Shown piece after piece: positions 50,374-61,633 of a stretch of 64,000 nt of DNA. A model generated the notes under the pieces. That model saw only the letters and a program-made list of their open reading frames with translations, made no database searches and had not been told where the DNA came from. The position numbers were made by a program, and so were the translations under genes. Each line of letters opens with the position of its first letter. The first letter of the stretch is position 1. The stretch is from Hyaloscypha bicolor E (taxonomy: Eukaryota; Ascomycota; Leotiomycetes; Helotiales; Hyaloscyphaceae), in assembly GCF_002865645.1 (NCBI RefSeq), contig NW_020194631.1, forward strand, positions 682,001 through 746,000. Direction: 5' to 3'.

Positions 50374-50516
50374 GCCACATTGACCAGGGCTTCTGATCAG
50401 GGGTTTATAGCCAATCAAAGCAAAGAACCTTCTAGAATACACCTTCCCTTTACTAAATACTGCCGGCAGAATCGTCCACTGCGCAATTGAAGCTATTCAG
50501 AGCTCTGGTACACACA

Positions 50517-51779
50517 ATGGATATACATCGACTCCTTAATACTCCTCCGCGAAGACGTTTACCGTCTGAGATCCTTGAGACTCCACCACCACCACCACCC
50601 ATTCCACTTTCACAGCTCTCTACACAATCGTGGGACTCCCAAAATGGCCCCAGGCCCCTTTGTGAGTCCTCATTTACCTCAGTAAGCTCACAGAGTGATC
50701 TGCCACAGACTCCAAAGAAAGGACCTTATGCCCCAACACTTACACGTACCGATCGCATACGAATTAAGACCGCTTTCGATTTTAATATCTCACCAGAGGA
50801 GATCCGCAAGCAATACGGCTACACACTCTCTCAGATCCAACGTGCGAGGAGTGCCCGGCTTACTCCTCAAGTCCACCGCCGTGGAGCGAAACCTAAAATC
50901 GATACCCCTCGTCGTTCTGCCTTAGAGAAATGGCTCCTTGAATCACCATCTCGTCGACACGTTGCTTGGAGACATATACGAGAGATTGCTCCGCCAGACC
51001 TTCGTTTACAAGATTGTGGACCATATGCAATGCAGACAGCTTTCAAGCTTGTAGGATATGGTAGACGGCTTTCCAAGAGAAAGGGGTTTTCAGACGATCC
51101 AGAGGTTATGCAAGAGCGTATCGACTTTGCAGAGGAAGGCCTTACTTGGACACCTGAACGACTCTTTCACCAGGTCTTTTCTGACGAGGTTTGGGCGATG
51201 GGAGGGGCACACACACAAGCGTATATTACAGTAAAGGAGGATGGCTCTGATCGCCTTAATCCTGAGTGTGTTCAACACAAGTATCGCAAGCTCCCGGCTT
51301 GGATGTTCCACGGTACGATCGTTATGGGAGGAAAGGGGCCAGCTACGTTTTGGGAGAAGGAGTGGGGGAGTATGGACTCATACAAGTACGACGCTGTGAT
51401 CTTAAATAACGTCGAATCCTTCTTTGATGCGAATCCCGATAAACCCTTCGTTTGGATGCAAGATAATGCCTCCTGCCACCGCTCAAAAGAGACCCAAGAG
51501 AACCTGCGAATACGACGAATTCCCTATATTAAATGGCCACGGTACTCCCCTGATCTCAACCTTATTGAGCACGTATGGAATTGGATGAAGAATTGGATCC
51601 AAAAGCACTATTACACAGCTTACTACGATGCCTCTAAGATCCCGCTATCGCAATTGAGAAGGATTATCTGGGAGGCATGGGAAGCGGTACCTATAGACTT
51701 TATTATGAGCTTATATAAGTCCTGGTGGAGGAGATGTAAAGCTGTAATTGATGCGAAAGGCGGGCCAACAAAGTACTGA
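50517..51779 (+). CDS. Tc1-like DD34E transposase
   Basis: 420 aa, intact, from ATG 50517 (an in-frame TTG at 50487 was not chosen). Cuts and inserts the element at TA. N-terminal part has a helix-turn-helix region (DRIRIKTAFDFNISPEEIRK, about residues 70-100). The catalytic triad is visible: Asp in VFSDEVWAM, Asp in WMQDNASCH and Glu in SPDLNLIEHVWNWMK, with 34 residues between the second Asp and the Glu (DD34E). The DDE-superfamily endonuclease of fungal Tc1-type elements is the nearest family. No stop or frameshift seen. Confidence 0.93.
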   Translation: MDIHRLLNTPPRRRLPSEILETPPPPPPIPLSQLSTQSWDSQNGPRPLCESSFTSVSSQSDLPQTPKKGPYAPTLTRTDRIRIKTAFDFNISPEEIRKQYGYTLSQIQRARSARLTPQVHRRGAKPKIDTPRRSALEKWLLESPSRRHVAWRHIREIAPPDLRLQDCGPYAMQTAFKLVGYGRRLSKRKGFSDDPEVMQERIDFAEEGLTWTPERLFHQVFSDEVWAMGGAHTQAYITVKEDGSDRLNPECVQHKYRKLPAWMFHGTIVMGGKGPATFWEKEWGSMDSYKYDAVILNNVESFFDANPDKPFVWMQDNASCHRSKETQENLRIRRIPYIKWPRYSPDLNLIEHVWNWMKNWIQKHYYTAYYDASKIPLSQLRRIIWEAWEAVPIDFIMSLYKSWWRRCKAVIDAKGGPTKY

Positions 51780-51888
51780 ATCTAGAAGGCGGTGAAGTGT
51801 GTAGGTAGAGAGAATCTAGAAGATTCTAAGCTTTTTGATTGGCTATAACCCCTGTTTGACCCCCTTGTAAAGCTTTACTATATTAGGT

Positions 51889-51918
51889 GCGCTAGCAATT
51901 ATTCTTGGGGGGGGATAG
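51889..51918 (-). repeat. Right TIR of Tc1-like element
   Basis: 30 bp, perfect inverted match to 50344-50373. Confidence 0.92.
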
Positions 51919-51932
51919 TATGACTTTACAGT

Positions 51933-51982
51933 CTGAGCCAGGCCCCCTTGCTAGCGTGGACTATGTCTCACCGGACGAAGGG
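51933..51982 (-). repeat. Right terminal inverted repeat, outer MITE
   Basis: Inverted copy of 50061-50110. Confidence 0.85.
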
Positions 51983-52125
51983 ATAGCCACAGCCACTACT
52001 CGTTCGGCCGGGTTCACCTGGTTCTCGCTTAGCACGCTTACCAGGTGGGGGAGGGCAATACGTAAAAACCAGTAATACGCAAATTTTTCCCCGCCCCCCC
52101 ACCATCGACTTTTCTACCCACCAAA

Positions 52126-53290
52126 ATGCCACCCAAAGCAGAAGCTATTAAAGAGCGAATTGCTAAGGCCTCTGAGGCTATGGATCGAGATCCTAGGCTC
52201 AAAGGAACGAAGGCTGCAGCCCATTTTGGGGCCCCGTATAATCGATTAATGGCCCGGTGAAGGGGTCGTCCTGTAAGTAACTCTCGGGGTAGATATAATA
52301 AAAAACTCTCAGTACCACAAGATAAGTCTTTAAGAGATTATCTCTTAATACTCTATATCTCCGGGCGAAGTCCTAACCTGGAAGCGATTCAAACAGGTGC
52401 CTCCAGGCTAGTTTATTACGATACTGGCGATATTGATTCCTCCATATCTTGCAGATAGACAAAAGCCTGGATCGCCTGCAATTACGAATTCCTAAAGCAA
52501 ATTCGAGAGAAACCAATATCTGCGAAATGTCTAAGTATATATATTATAGAGGATATTAAGAAGCATTTTGCCAATTTTGACAAGTATAGGAGAAAATGGA
52601 GTATTTATATGGAGGATATATCTAATTTTAACGAGAGTGGCTTCCAAATTAGAGTAGTAACGGGGAATATTATATATATATTACTAGATTACGAAGTAGT
52701 ATATAATGCCGATCCAGATAATCGAGAATTAGTTATAGTCATGGCTATAATTAATTACGATAGAAGGAAGGTTCCTGTATATATTATTTTTAAGAAAGCA
52801 TACTATCTTTACGGATATTTTCCACGGATACTTAACGGCAGTATCGAATTTATATACTCTCTTACTAGTTTTATAAATAATCGCCTGGGTTTATAATATC
52901 TCAAGTACTTTATTAAGTACTATCCTCTTTTATAAACGGGTACCTATAGGATCTTGATTTTCGATAGGTATAGTTCTCATTTATCTAACGAATTTTATAC
53001 CTCTGCTAGAAGAATCGCATTCGACTATTTAGATTACCTGTATATATAACTCACCTTCTTTAACCACTTGATATTATTGTCTTCTAATCTTTAAAATACT
53101 GGTTTCAAAAGGAGCTTCGTCGAGAGATTTTCAATAGTACAGAGAAGTTTAATAAGACAGACTTTTTTGCGATTTTCCAGAGGTTTTGGGATAGGGTTTT
53201 CAAGAGCTAGCGTATTACAATCTCTTTCTTTGAGAAAACTGGATTAATACCCCTTAATCCGCTTAGAGTTCTATAGAAAATAAAGGAGTA
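52126..53290 (+). pseudogene. Fot1/pogo-type transposase, RIP-damaged
   Basis: From ATG 52126 (MPPKAEAIKERIAKASEAMD) a helix-turn-helix-like N-terminus, then the DDE_1 core with TKAWI, FANFDKYRRKWS and MEDISNFNESGFQI (52609 on). In-frame stops begin at 52258-52260 (TGA where Arg CGA is expected), and several Arg codons read as Cys or stop. The first catalytic Asp of the family (F-D-E-S-G-F) reads as Asn (AAC at 52630-52632). All are C-to-T or G-to-A changes as RIP produces. No inverted end was found on the right; gypsy element A begins right after it (53294), so the 3' end may be cut off. Confidence 0.75.
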
Positions 53291-53293
53291 TAA

Positions 53294-53596
53294 TGTGATG
53301 GGCACACGTGATGGCGCATGGACAGGTATCAGATGTCGTGGATCTAGTTTCCTATTTTGGGTACAGCTTGCGATCGGAATCGTATGGATCGCATGGGATT
53401 TCCTAATTAAGTAAAGGGCTTCGCATGCCTGGCTAAGCACTAGGGAATATATAGGGAGACGCTCCTAGCTTTGGAAGGGGCATTGATTAGTCTCTTATTA
53501 GAATTAATTCTTGGAATCAGTTACACTTGCAAGCGTCACTCCGCAGCTTACTTACCTTGACTACTTGTGCATTACCCTGCTATTACGTACCTTACA
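53294..53596 (+). repeat. 5' LTR of gypsy element A
   Basis: Begins TGTGATGGGCACACGTGATG and ends ACCTTACA, giving TG...CA ends. Element B LTRs begin TGTGATG...CACGTGA and end ACCTTATA, so the two LTRs are related. The partner LTR lies outside the window, so limits rest on this comparison only. Base composition is near normal, unlike the body of the element. Confidence 0.6.
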
Positions 53597-53849
53597 TTCT
53601 AATCGATCCAATCTTCGGGGAGCAGTTCGTTGCGAGGTAGTCAAGCCGTCGATAGACAAAACCACTAATGGCTGGAGCATTAACCAGAAGAAGCGCCTCT
53701 GCTATTACTGGGGCGACCTAGTCGGGCACCCAGGGGAGCGCCCAGTCAGCCACTCTAGCTACCGCCTAATTAGGAGAAGGGAGTGGAACTCAGATACCCC
53801 CAGAACTAGCTGGCAGGATAATAATAACGGAGAAGCTGGCGGCGGCTCG

Positions 53850-55150
53850 TTATTACATTACTGAGTTAGAAGCAGAGATATAATAGAGGGAGGATCTAGA
53901 GAATTTGGAAGCTCAGATTCGCTATCTTGAGGATATTTGGGCACCTATCGTGGAACCTGTTATGCTACCGGCGGTACGTTTGGTTTACAGGGCTCTAAAA
54001 ACCCGAGAATTACTAACCTATAAGAGGAAAAGTATTAAGGAAGCCCAGGACTTCTTCTACTAGGCGGAGCTAAAATAGTATAAAAACGGCGGGATTACCT
54101 GGGCCACAGATATAGTAAAGGTTACGTATTATACTTCTTGCTTTGAGAATATAGCCAGGGATATCTGGAAGTATAGAGAGTAATTAGTAGGTATTAATAT
54201 TACGGATTAGGAGATCTTTATTAAGTTTATAAAGAATTCTATCTTAGATCCGGAAAACTATAGTAATAATGCCCTTACTAAGTTTAAGGATATAAAATAG
54301 TAGCTAGATTAGAGTATCCAAAGCTTTATATCCTATTTAGATAGCCTATTAGATAACTTGGGATATATAAGTTTGCTATAAGAGCGGGATAACTTATTTA
54401 GTAGCTTAAGGCAAGAGATTTGGGACGAGATTAATTACTAAGGAAATGCTTTATAAGAAAGGGAAAAGCTTATTTCTATAGCTATAAGAATCAAGAATAA
54501 CTTAAACTAGTTTACTTAACGGGAATATAATAATAAGCTAACGAGTTAATAAAAGAAAGAAAATTAGAGAAAGAAAAGAGGAAATAATAAAGAGAAACGG
54601 AAAAGAAATATATTCCTATTACAAGATTTATATAACTAGGATAATAAAAGTATAATAACGGGATCTAATATAGTATCCGTATTAGGATCTATAAGACCGG
54701 ATATAACTTACTTTACTTATTAGAAAAAGAATTACTATATTACTACTTACCTAAATTAGGGAAAACTAACTTGCTATAACTATAATAAGTCTAGCTATAA
54801 GGCATATAAATACCTAGAACTAAAGAAGCTAGGAAACGGGTATGCCTTATAATAGTTATACTTATTTATATTATAAAGGGCAAGGCCCCTAAAACGAGAA
54901 TAGTAATTAAGGTTACTATTAAGATAAGGAAAGGTAAGCAAAAAGTTAGAGTATTAGTTAACTCGGATATAGAGGCTAATTATATAAAGAGGAGGTTAGC
55001 CTTAGATATAGATATTCTATTAATATTAAGGATAACTCCCTTATTCTTATTAGAGAAAAAGAGGATTTATTTATATAGAGATTATATTCTTAGAATTATT
55101 ACTAAGAATATACTAGGAAACTAAAGAAAAGCTAATATATATTTTATATT
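53850..55150 (+). pseudogene. Gag-protease region of gypsy A, decayed
   Basis: Fragments read KLAAARYYITELEAEI, YLEDIWAPIVEP, NGGITWATDIVKVTYYT and SILDPENYSNNALTKFKD in one frame, interrupted by many TAA/TAG, as in fungal Gag proteins. Near 54710-54850 a degenerate zinc-knuckle region (YFTY ... YYITTYLNRGK) precedes a protease-like part with VLVNSDIEANYI near 54950-54985, where an Asp-Ser/Thr-Gly would be expected but Asn-Ser-Asp is read. Confidence 0.65.
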
Positions 55151-55559
55151 ATATGATTTTAATCTAAACTATATTAATATAATACTTGAATTCCTATAGC
55201 TTTACTAGGTTAATTTCCTAATTTCCTTTAGGGAAATAATATAAAGATACTAGATTTAATTATAGAAGATTAAAGTTCTAAATACTAGGAAGTTTACTAA
55301 AGTAATAAAATATAAGGTATATGTTTTTCTATTAATCGCCTATCCTATAATAAATAGCTAAAGAATTACTACTATTACTATAAACGGAATAGCTATATTT
55401 TTTAGGAAATATTAGGACTTTCTCTGAGTATTCTTTATAAAGGCTATAGATATACTATCCGACTATTATATAATAGAATATTATATAGATCTGAAACTAG
55501 GATCCTAATTATTATATAGTTCTATATATATTTTATTAGAAAGAGAGCTTAAAGTTCTT

Positions 55560-55673
55560 TAGGAATATCTTAATACTAGCTTAGAAAAGAAATAGATCCG
55601 TTATTTTATTAGCCTAGCTAGTATCCTAATTATATTTGTTTTAAAGAAAGAAGGCGGCCTATATCTATATATT
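55560..55673 (+). pseudogene. Gypsy A reverse transcriptase, first piece
   Basis: Reads ASILIIFVLKKEGGLYLY, the start of a Ty3/gypsy reverse transcriptase (the family has VKKKDGSLR-like text here). The frame is cut at 55673 by element B and continues without shift at 63507. Confidence 0.8.
55669..55673 (+). repeat. Target-site duplication, left copy (ATATT)
   Basis: Five bases directly before the 5' LTR of element B; repeated at 63502-63506. Confidence 0.85.
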
Positions 55674-55971
55674 TGTGATGTGTGCAGGGTCGCACGTGAC
55701 TTAAGGGCATGTGACGAACCTCGGATATTGCGGGTATTAATTAGGGAGTTCGGCAGCCCTTCGATATCCTAACTAACTACTGTTTATATTATATATATTA
55801 GGCTTATAAATCACTAATTATATATATGCTATCGGGGCCTCCTATTTAGAGGGGGCTTCCCTGGACCTTATAGGAGGGACAGAGATTAGTTCTGTACTGA
55901 ATTTAATACTATGGTTTTATAATACACTAATTCATTCTATTGTCTTATTGCCTACTAATAAATACCTTATA
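55674..55971 (+). repeat. 5' LTR of gypsy element B
   Basis: 298 bp, starts TGTGATGTGTGCAGGGTC and ends ACCTTATA. About 23 differences from the 3' LTR, all transitions. Confidence 0.92.
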
Positions 55972-55989
55972 AGCTAATCTCTCTACCCT

Positions 55990-57470
55990 CAAAGGAGGTA
56001 GTTCGATAAGTAATTATGTCTCGAAATCTGTGAAATATATGATCTCTCGCCAAAGCTATTCCTATAGAGAAAGTCGACCAGATTAACCCCGATATGGGTA
56101 ATAGCGAAGGCTCGTCTAATACTTTTAATGGGGCCCCTTAGGAGCCTCCGAGAGCCAGTAATAATGACGGAAATAATCCCGGTAATAATTAAGATACCGA
56201 GATTAATGCCCGAGTTACTGCCGCCCAAGCTACGGAACAGGGCTTGCGTACTGAAGTCAAAGCGCTCTAATGAAAGCAAGAATTAGTGAATGTAATCAAC
56301 TAGCGTATCCTATAGTTAGAGTAATATAAGGGTACTCTTAGGGATACCTTGCGGTTTACTATATCTCGTAGAAACTCTGTTCGTAAGTTTACTTCCTCTT
56401 CCTTGGTAATTCCTACCAGGGAACTTCCTGAAATGGGGTTAGAACCCACTTCCTTTCCTGATATAATAAGCTTTGAGAGTAATCTCGATACTATCCGTTA
56501 GGAGCCATTATATAATGTCCTAAAGATATATTTGGACCGAGAGAAGCTTCTTAAGATCCGGATGCCTGACTTATATTATAGAAAGTCCCTTAAGGAATAG
56601 AGGACATTCGTATCCTCCTGGGAGGCGGTCTTTAGGACCTAGCCTTGGACTTATAATAGACACTCTTCTAAAGTCAATTCTGCTACAAGTGCCCTTAGGG
56701 ACAAACCTTATAATACTTGGGAGGCTATAATAAAGCAAAGCCTACTATTATATGAGGTCTATTAGGAGCGATTTAAGGCCTACTTGGCCAATATACTTCA
56801 AGTACCTCAAACCCGTTAATAAGACGCCTTTAAGGAACTCCGAGATCTTTATTAGAAGAACGGCGAGATAGTTACCGAGTTATATACTCGGATAATTAGT
56901 CTCAAAGTTAACCAGGACCTATGCCCTAAAAGGGACCGGGTCCGGACTCTCGATACTGCTTTATCTAACTATAAGACTTGTTAGATACTTGTATCTATCC
57001 TCTCAGGAGATAAGGCGGTATCTGTTTCCGAGTAGCTTAAGAAAGCTCAGAAAGCAGAATATACTACTTATCCTAAATTAAGGAGAGTAAAGGCAGGGGA
57101 GTCTAGTAAGGGCAATTCTGCCCCCAAGGACTCTGACTTAGCGAATTCTGATTCGCAAGGCTATCGAAAAAGGAAGGATAAGTTCCGAAAATTACGTGAG
57201 AAATCCTCAGGTAGTACTTCGGCCCCTTTAAGGCCTTAATAAAGTACTAGTTCTATTTCAGGTATGGTTTATTGAACTTGTGGATAGAAAGGATACTTCT
57301 TAGAAAGTATAAAGTATTTCAAGTATACCAAATAGGCTTGGCAGAACCCTAATAAGGCCAAAACCATAGAAGAGTCAAGGCGTCTATAGAAGCAGGTTAA
57401 TGCTATTGTTATAGAGGAGCGCTCTAGAGGAGACTCTCCTAAGGAACAGGGAAAAGGAAAGGCCAAATCT
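55990..57470 (+). pseudogene. Gag of gypsy element B, decayed
   Basis: One frame gives KAIPIEKVDQINPDMGNSEG, RDTLRFTISRRNSVRKFTSS, ESNLDTIR and LDREKLLKIRMPDLYYRKSL, then KLRRVKAGESSKGNSAPKDS. This is the order and style of fungal gypsy Gag. A degenerate zinc knuckle (Y-x-CG-x-KGYF) appears near 57262-57290. Stops are mostly TAG/TAA at expected Gln or Trp positions. A 96-codon minus frame here (55989-56279) is a shadow. Confidence 0.75.
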
Positions 57471-57479
57471 TGAATATTA

Positions 57480-60400
57480 ATAATTTTGGCCGTAATAAAA
57501 AAGGCGTATTACTTCGTATAACTATTCAAGCAAGATTAATATAGCCAGAAGTAGGTGCCTTAGAAGTATATAGTGGACTCGGTAATACCGGGTCAGACTA
57601 TAACTTCCTTAATAATAATTGGGCTCAAAGCCGGGGCTTTACCGCCTTAGCTAAGTATAACCAAGAGTTTATAACCTTTTATAGGAACAGATTTAAGGTC
57701 TATTGAGCCTATAATCTTAAGGTATTTATTATAGATAATTGTAGCGAGATATGTTCTTTCAAGCTCCGGTTCTATAGGTATAAGAACATTGGCTCTTATA
57801 GCCTTGTCTTTAGTATAGAATTTTATAAAGTAACCCTTATATAATATATAGACTATATTAAGAAATAATAGGTATATATACCTGTATGGCCTAATAATGT
57901 TAAGATCCTAATACTAAAAGAATTCGGTAAGGAGCTTAACCGGTATCCTAAGCTAGTGCCTCAAGTTTTATTCTTGACTAAAGGCAAATGTGACTATCCT
58001 AGATAATGGGCTTCGTATATTTGTAATAGTTACTAGGTTTCTGCTTTATTATATGGTTCTGGTAATACTAAACAGGAGTTTTTAATATGGCAAATTAATA
58101 TCCTCCGGAAAGGGGCCTCAGAGGTGCCTGTCTATTTCCGGGATAATAAATACGAAGACTTCTCAGAGGTTTTTGACCCTAATAAAGCTTCGGAACTTCC
58201 TGATCTTAGCGGTATTAAATACTCTATTAATATAGATAGTACGGTCCCATACGGGCCTTTATATAATCTGTCGGAGACCTAACTAGAAGTATTATGTCTG
58301 TATTTGCAGGATATGCTTTATAAATATTGGATAAGGCCTAGTAAAAGCCTAGTAGGGGCGCCTATTCTTTTTGTTCCTAAGAAGAATAGAGAACTATGCC
58401 TTTATATTAATTATTATAGACTCAACCAAGTTATGATTAAGAATCGGTATCCGCTTTCTCTTATTAATAAGACCCTTGACCGGCTCCGAGGAGCTAAGAT
58501 CTTTATAAAGCTAGATCTCAAGGATATATATTATCAGGTAAGAATTCGTAAAGGATACGAGTGAAAGACGGCTTTTAGGACCTGCTATGGCTATTTTAAA
58601 TATCTTATAATGCCTTTTGGGCTAGCTAATATACTAGCCATATTTCAAGTATATATTAATACTATACTTATAGGGCTCCTGAATTATTTCGTAGTTATTT
58701 ATTTGGATAATATCCTTATTTACTTCCGAAATGAGGATAAATACTATAATTATGTTCGCTAGATACTTACTAGGCTACGTAAAAATAACCTGTTTTATAA
58801 ACTTAGCAAATGCGAGTTTAATATTAAGGAAGTCGAATTTTTGGGCTTCCTTATCGGAATAGAAGGTATTCGTACGGATCCTAAATAGGTCCGTAGTATT
58901 ATTGAATGGCCAGAACCAGAATTATTCTATAACGTCCAAGTATTCCTTGGATTTGCTAATTTCTACCGCAGGTTTATCTACTATTACTCTCAGGTAACCG
59001 TGGGCTTAATAGACCTCTTAAAAAGAATGGAAAAGGGCCAGAAATCCGGTTCCTTTATATAAATAAATAAAGCGGCTAAAAGCTTTAAGACTTTGAAAAA
59101 AGCTTTTACTATAACGCCTGTCCTGGTCCATTTCGACCCTTCCAAGAAGATTCGTATCAAAACTAATATATCGAAATTCGTAATTACTAGTACCATTTCA
59201 TAATAAGTTAATCCCAGTAATGGCCCAAAAAAACACTAGTATCTAGTAGTATTCTGGTTCCGGAAACTCTCCGGAGCCAAATGTAACTATAGTACCTATA
59301 ATAGGGAGCTACTTGCAATCATTAAAGCCTTTAAGTATTGGCGCTATTACCTTAAAGGGTCCAGGTTTATAATCGAGGTTATTACAGACCATAATAACCT
59401 CTAATACTTTATAGAAACAAAGTATCTAGAGAGCCATTAAGTATATTAGGTAATATACCTTATAATATATGATTTTAATATTATTTACTATAGAGGCGCC
59501 TCAAACCCAGCGGACGGACCTAGTAGAAGACCTGATTATAAAGAAGGTCCTATTAATATAATTTGGCTTCCGACCTTTTAGAATAAGTTAAAGGAAGCTT
59601 TTATAGTTATGATTTAGAGGTCCTTATAGATATCTAAAGAGTCCCCTCTTTGGAATAGGTATTATTTAATACTTGCCGTATCCGTAGCGGCTAAGGAGAA
59701 ATATTTGCTATAAGACAAGTAGATAGATTATCTTATAGATCCCTTAACTATAAAATTAGTTAAGAAGCAAGGTATGGGGAGATGCCTTAAAGGCTCCGCT
59801 ACTATAGCTAAGGTAATGAGGGTATCCACGACCGTATTACTTGATGGAACCAAAGACTTCTCGGTCCCCCGAGTTTTTGAATTAGATAGTTACAAATACC
59901 TAATTTCCCGTATATAGATATGTGCGGCTACTAAAAGAGCTATAGTACTGGCCCCTCTATCTAAATCCCTTCTAGACATTATCCAGGTGACTTAGAGGAA
60001 TAATTCTCGATATTAGAATATTGTGAAATAGAGGCTTGGCAAGAAAGATACTAAGGGAAAAGAAATCTAGAAAAATAATTCGGGCCTACTCAGGTACTAT
60101 TCAAGAATTATTATACCTAATAATCCTGCTTTATATTAAGAAGTCATAAAGTTTTATTATAATAACCTAATAGCTGGATACTATAGAGTAGAGAAGACTC
60201 TCGAGCTCTTTAGAAGGTCCTGGTATTAGGAGAATATGGAAGGAGACATTTGTAATTATTATTGAGAATATAATGTTTACTAGAGAGTTAAGGCAAAGAG
60301 GCATTTGCCGTATAGTCTGCTTGGCAGTTTACTATAGCCTAAGAGACCCTGGGGTGAGATTTCTATGGATTTTATTATAGGTCTGCCGCCATATAAAAAC

Positions 60401-61459
60401 CCGGTAGGAGGTCCTGATTTTAATATAATCCTTGTAATTATTGACTGGTACTCTAAAATGGCGAGGTATATTGCATGCTATAAGACCGTTAACTTTCCGG
60501 AGCTTGCCAAGATTATATAGGAATATGTTTTCTCGATCTTTGGCTCCCCTAATAGAATTGTTTCCGATCGAGAAACGGTGTTTACTAGCTAGTTCTGGTC
60601 CGCTTTCTGCTTCTACTTAATATATAAATAGTGTTTGAGTATAGCTTATTATCCTTAGACGGATAGTTAGATAGAAAGGCAGAACCAGGCCCTGGAATAC
60701 TACCTGAGATATTATTATAATACTTAAAAGAATAACTAGTTTGAGAAGTTGTCTTTTACGGAATTTGCATATAATAACTCAAAATATTAGGTTTTGCAGG
60801 ATATATTTTTCCATGTGTATTACGAATACTATCCTCAATTTCTATGGAATCCTGAGGACAGGATTATAGGAGAGATACTAGCTGCGTATAGGAGGCTAGA
60901 AACCCTTAAAGCAGAGCAGAGAAAGCTTGAGGATTTGTGGTATTATATATAAAATAACCGGGAAACCTACTATAATAGGTACCGGTTAGCTAAATACTAC
61001 TCTAAAGGAGCCTGGGTAATACTATTAACGAGGAACATTAAACTTAAGGCAGGAAAGCTTGAGCCAAAATTTATAGGTCCGTTTAGGATCCTTAAATATA
61101 TTAGCGATTCGGTATATAAGTTAGAACTACCAAGTATATATAATCGTTTGCATTTAACTTTCTATATTTCCCTCCTTAAAAAGTATATGGCAAAAAAGAG
61201 ACAGGAGCCGTACCTATATCCCTCCGGAGAACTTCCGGAATTAGCGGATAATAACGAAGAACAAGAATAGGAAGTGGAAGCCATTATTAATTACTAATAA
61301 GATAGTAGAAGCAAGGAGCAATAGTATTTAATTAAATGGAAAGCCTAGCCTAAAGATTATAATACCTGGTTACCTGCTTTCCCTAACCTTGAAAATTCCA
61401 AGGAACTTCTGAAATCATATGACCGAAACCATGGCTTGGAATCCGAAACCACCTTTTAA
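57480..61459 (+). pseudogene. Pol of gypsy element B with chromodomain, decayed
   Basis: Domains in order: protease-like part (57.5-58.0 kb); reverse transcriptase (about 58300-58900) with LVGAPILFVPKKNRELCLYI, KIFIKLDLKDIYYQVRI and the active-site box read as YLDN instead of YLDD (near 58705); RNase H with EVITDHNNL near 59390; integrase with ISMDFIIGLPP (60.37 kb), IVSDRETVF (60.56 kb) and IERQNQALEYYLR (60.68 kb), keeping the D, D, E positions; and a chromodomain (about 61265-61425) with YLIKWKA, NTWLP and NLENSKELLKSY. Ends at TAA 61457-61459. Dozens of stops and at least the D-to-N change at the polymerase site make it dead. Confidence 0.85.
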
Positions 61460-61633
61460 TGACCTCTTAAGGTCAAAAAGAATTCTGGACCACCAAGAAA
61501 AAGGCTATTTAAAAGAAAGAGAGGACCTGGATGGCCAAGAAAAGGCCCGGAACGGTAATAGAGACGCTCTTTCCCTGGGTTTTTTACCTATAAAGGTTTT
61601 CCAGGGTTTTATTAAGGCTTACGAGAATTACGT

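Larger units (their letters stand above)
50344..51918 (+). mobile_element. Complete Tc1-like DNA transposon
   Basis: 1575 bp with perfect 30-bp inverted ends (50344-50373 and 51889-51918, starting CTATCCCCCCCCAAGAATAA), extended by weaker inverted similarity further in (TTATAGCCAATCAAA near 50407 and its complement near 51839). TA dinucleotides flank it at 50342-50343 and 51919-51920. It carries one uninterrupted transposase gene and shows no RIP-like stops, so it looks young and possibly active. Confidence 0.92.
50061..51982. mobile_element. Outer MITE, interrupted by two other elements
   Basis: Two 50-bp arms, 50061-50110 and 51933-51982, are inverted copies with one mismatch. They start CCCTTCGTCCGGTGAGACAT. 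Removing the two inner elements leaves an element of only about 156 bp with no coding capacity, so it is a MITE-like, non-autonomous element. Target duplication is unclear: a TA lies two bases outside the left arm and one base outside the right. It must be older than the insertions inside it. Confidence 0.8.
53294..55673 (+). mobile_element. Ty3/gypsy element A, left part
   Basis: LTR retrotransposon left half: LTR, leader, Gag, protease-like part and the start of reverse transcriptase. It stops at 55673, where element B is inserted, and resumes at 63507. The internal part is extremely AT-rich with many stops. Confidence 0.8.

Noticed and set aside
52011..52055. Short hairpin (CACCTGGT ... 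ACCAGGTG)
   Set aside because: Eight-base stem next to the outer MITE; could be part of a tRNA-like or transposon end, but no partner repeat or function is visible.
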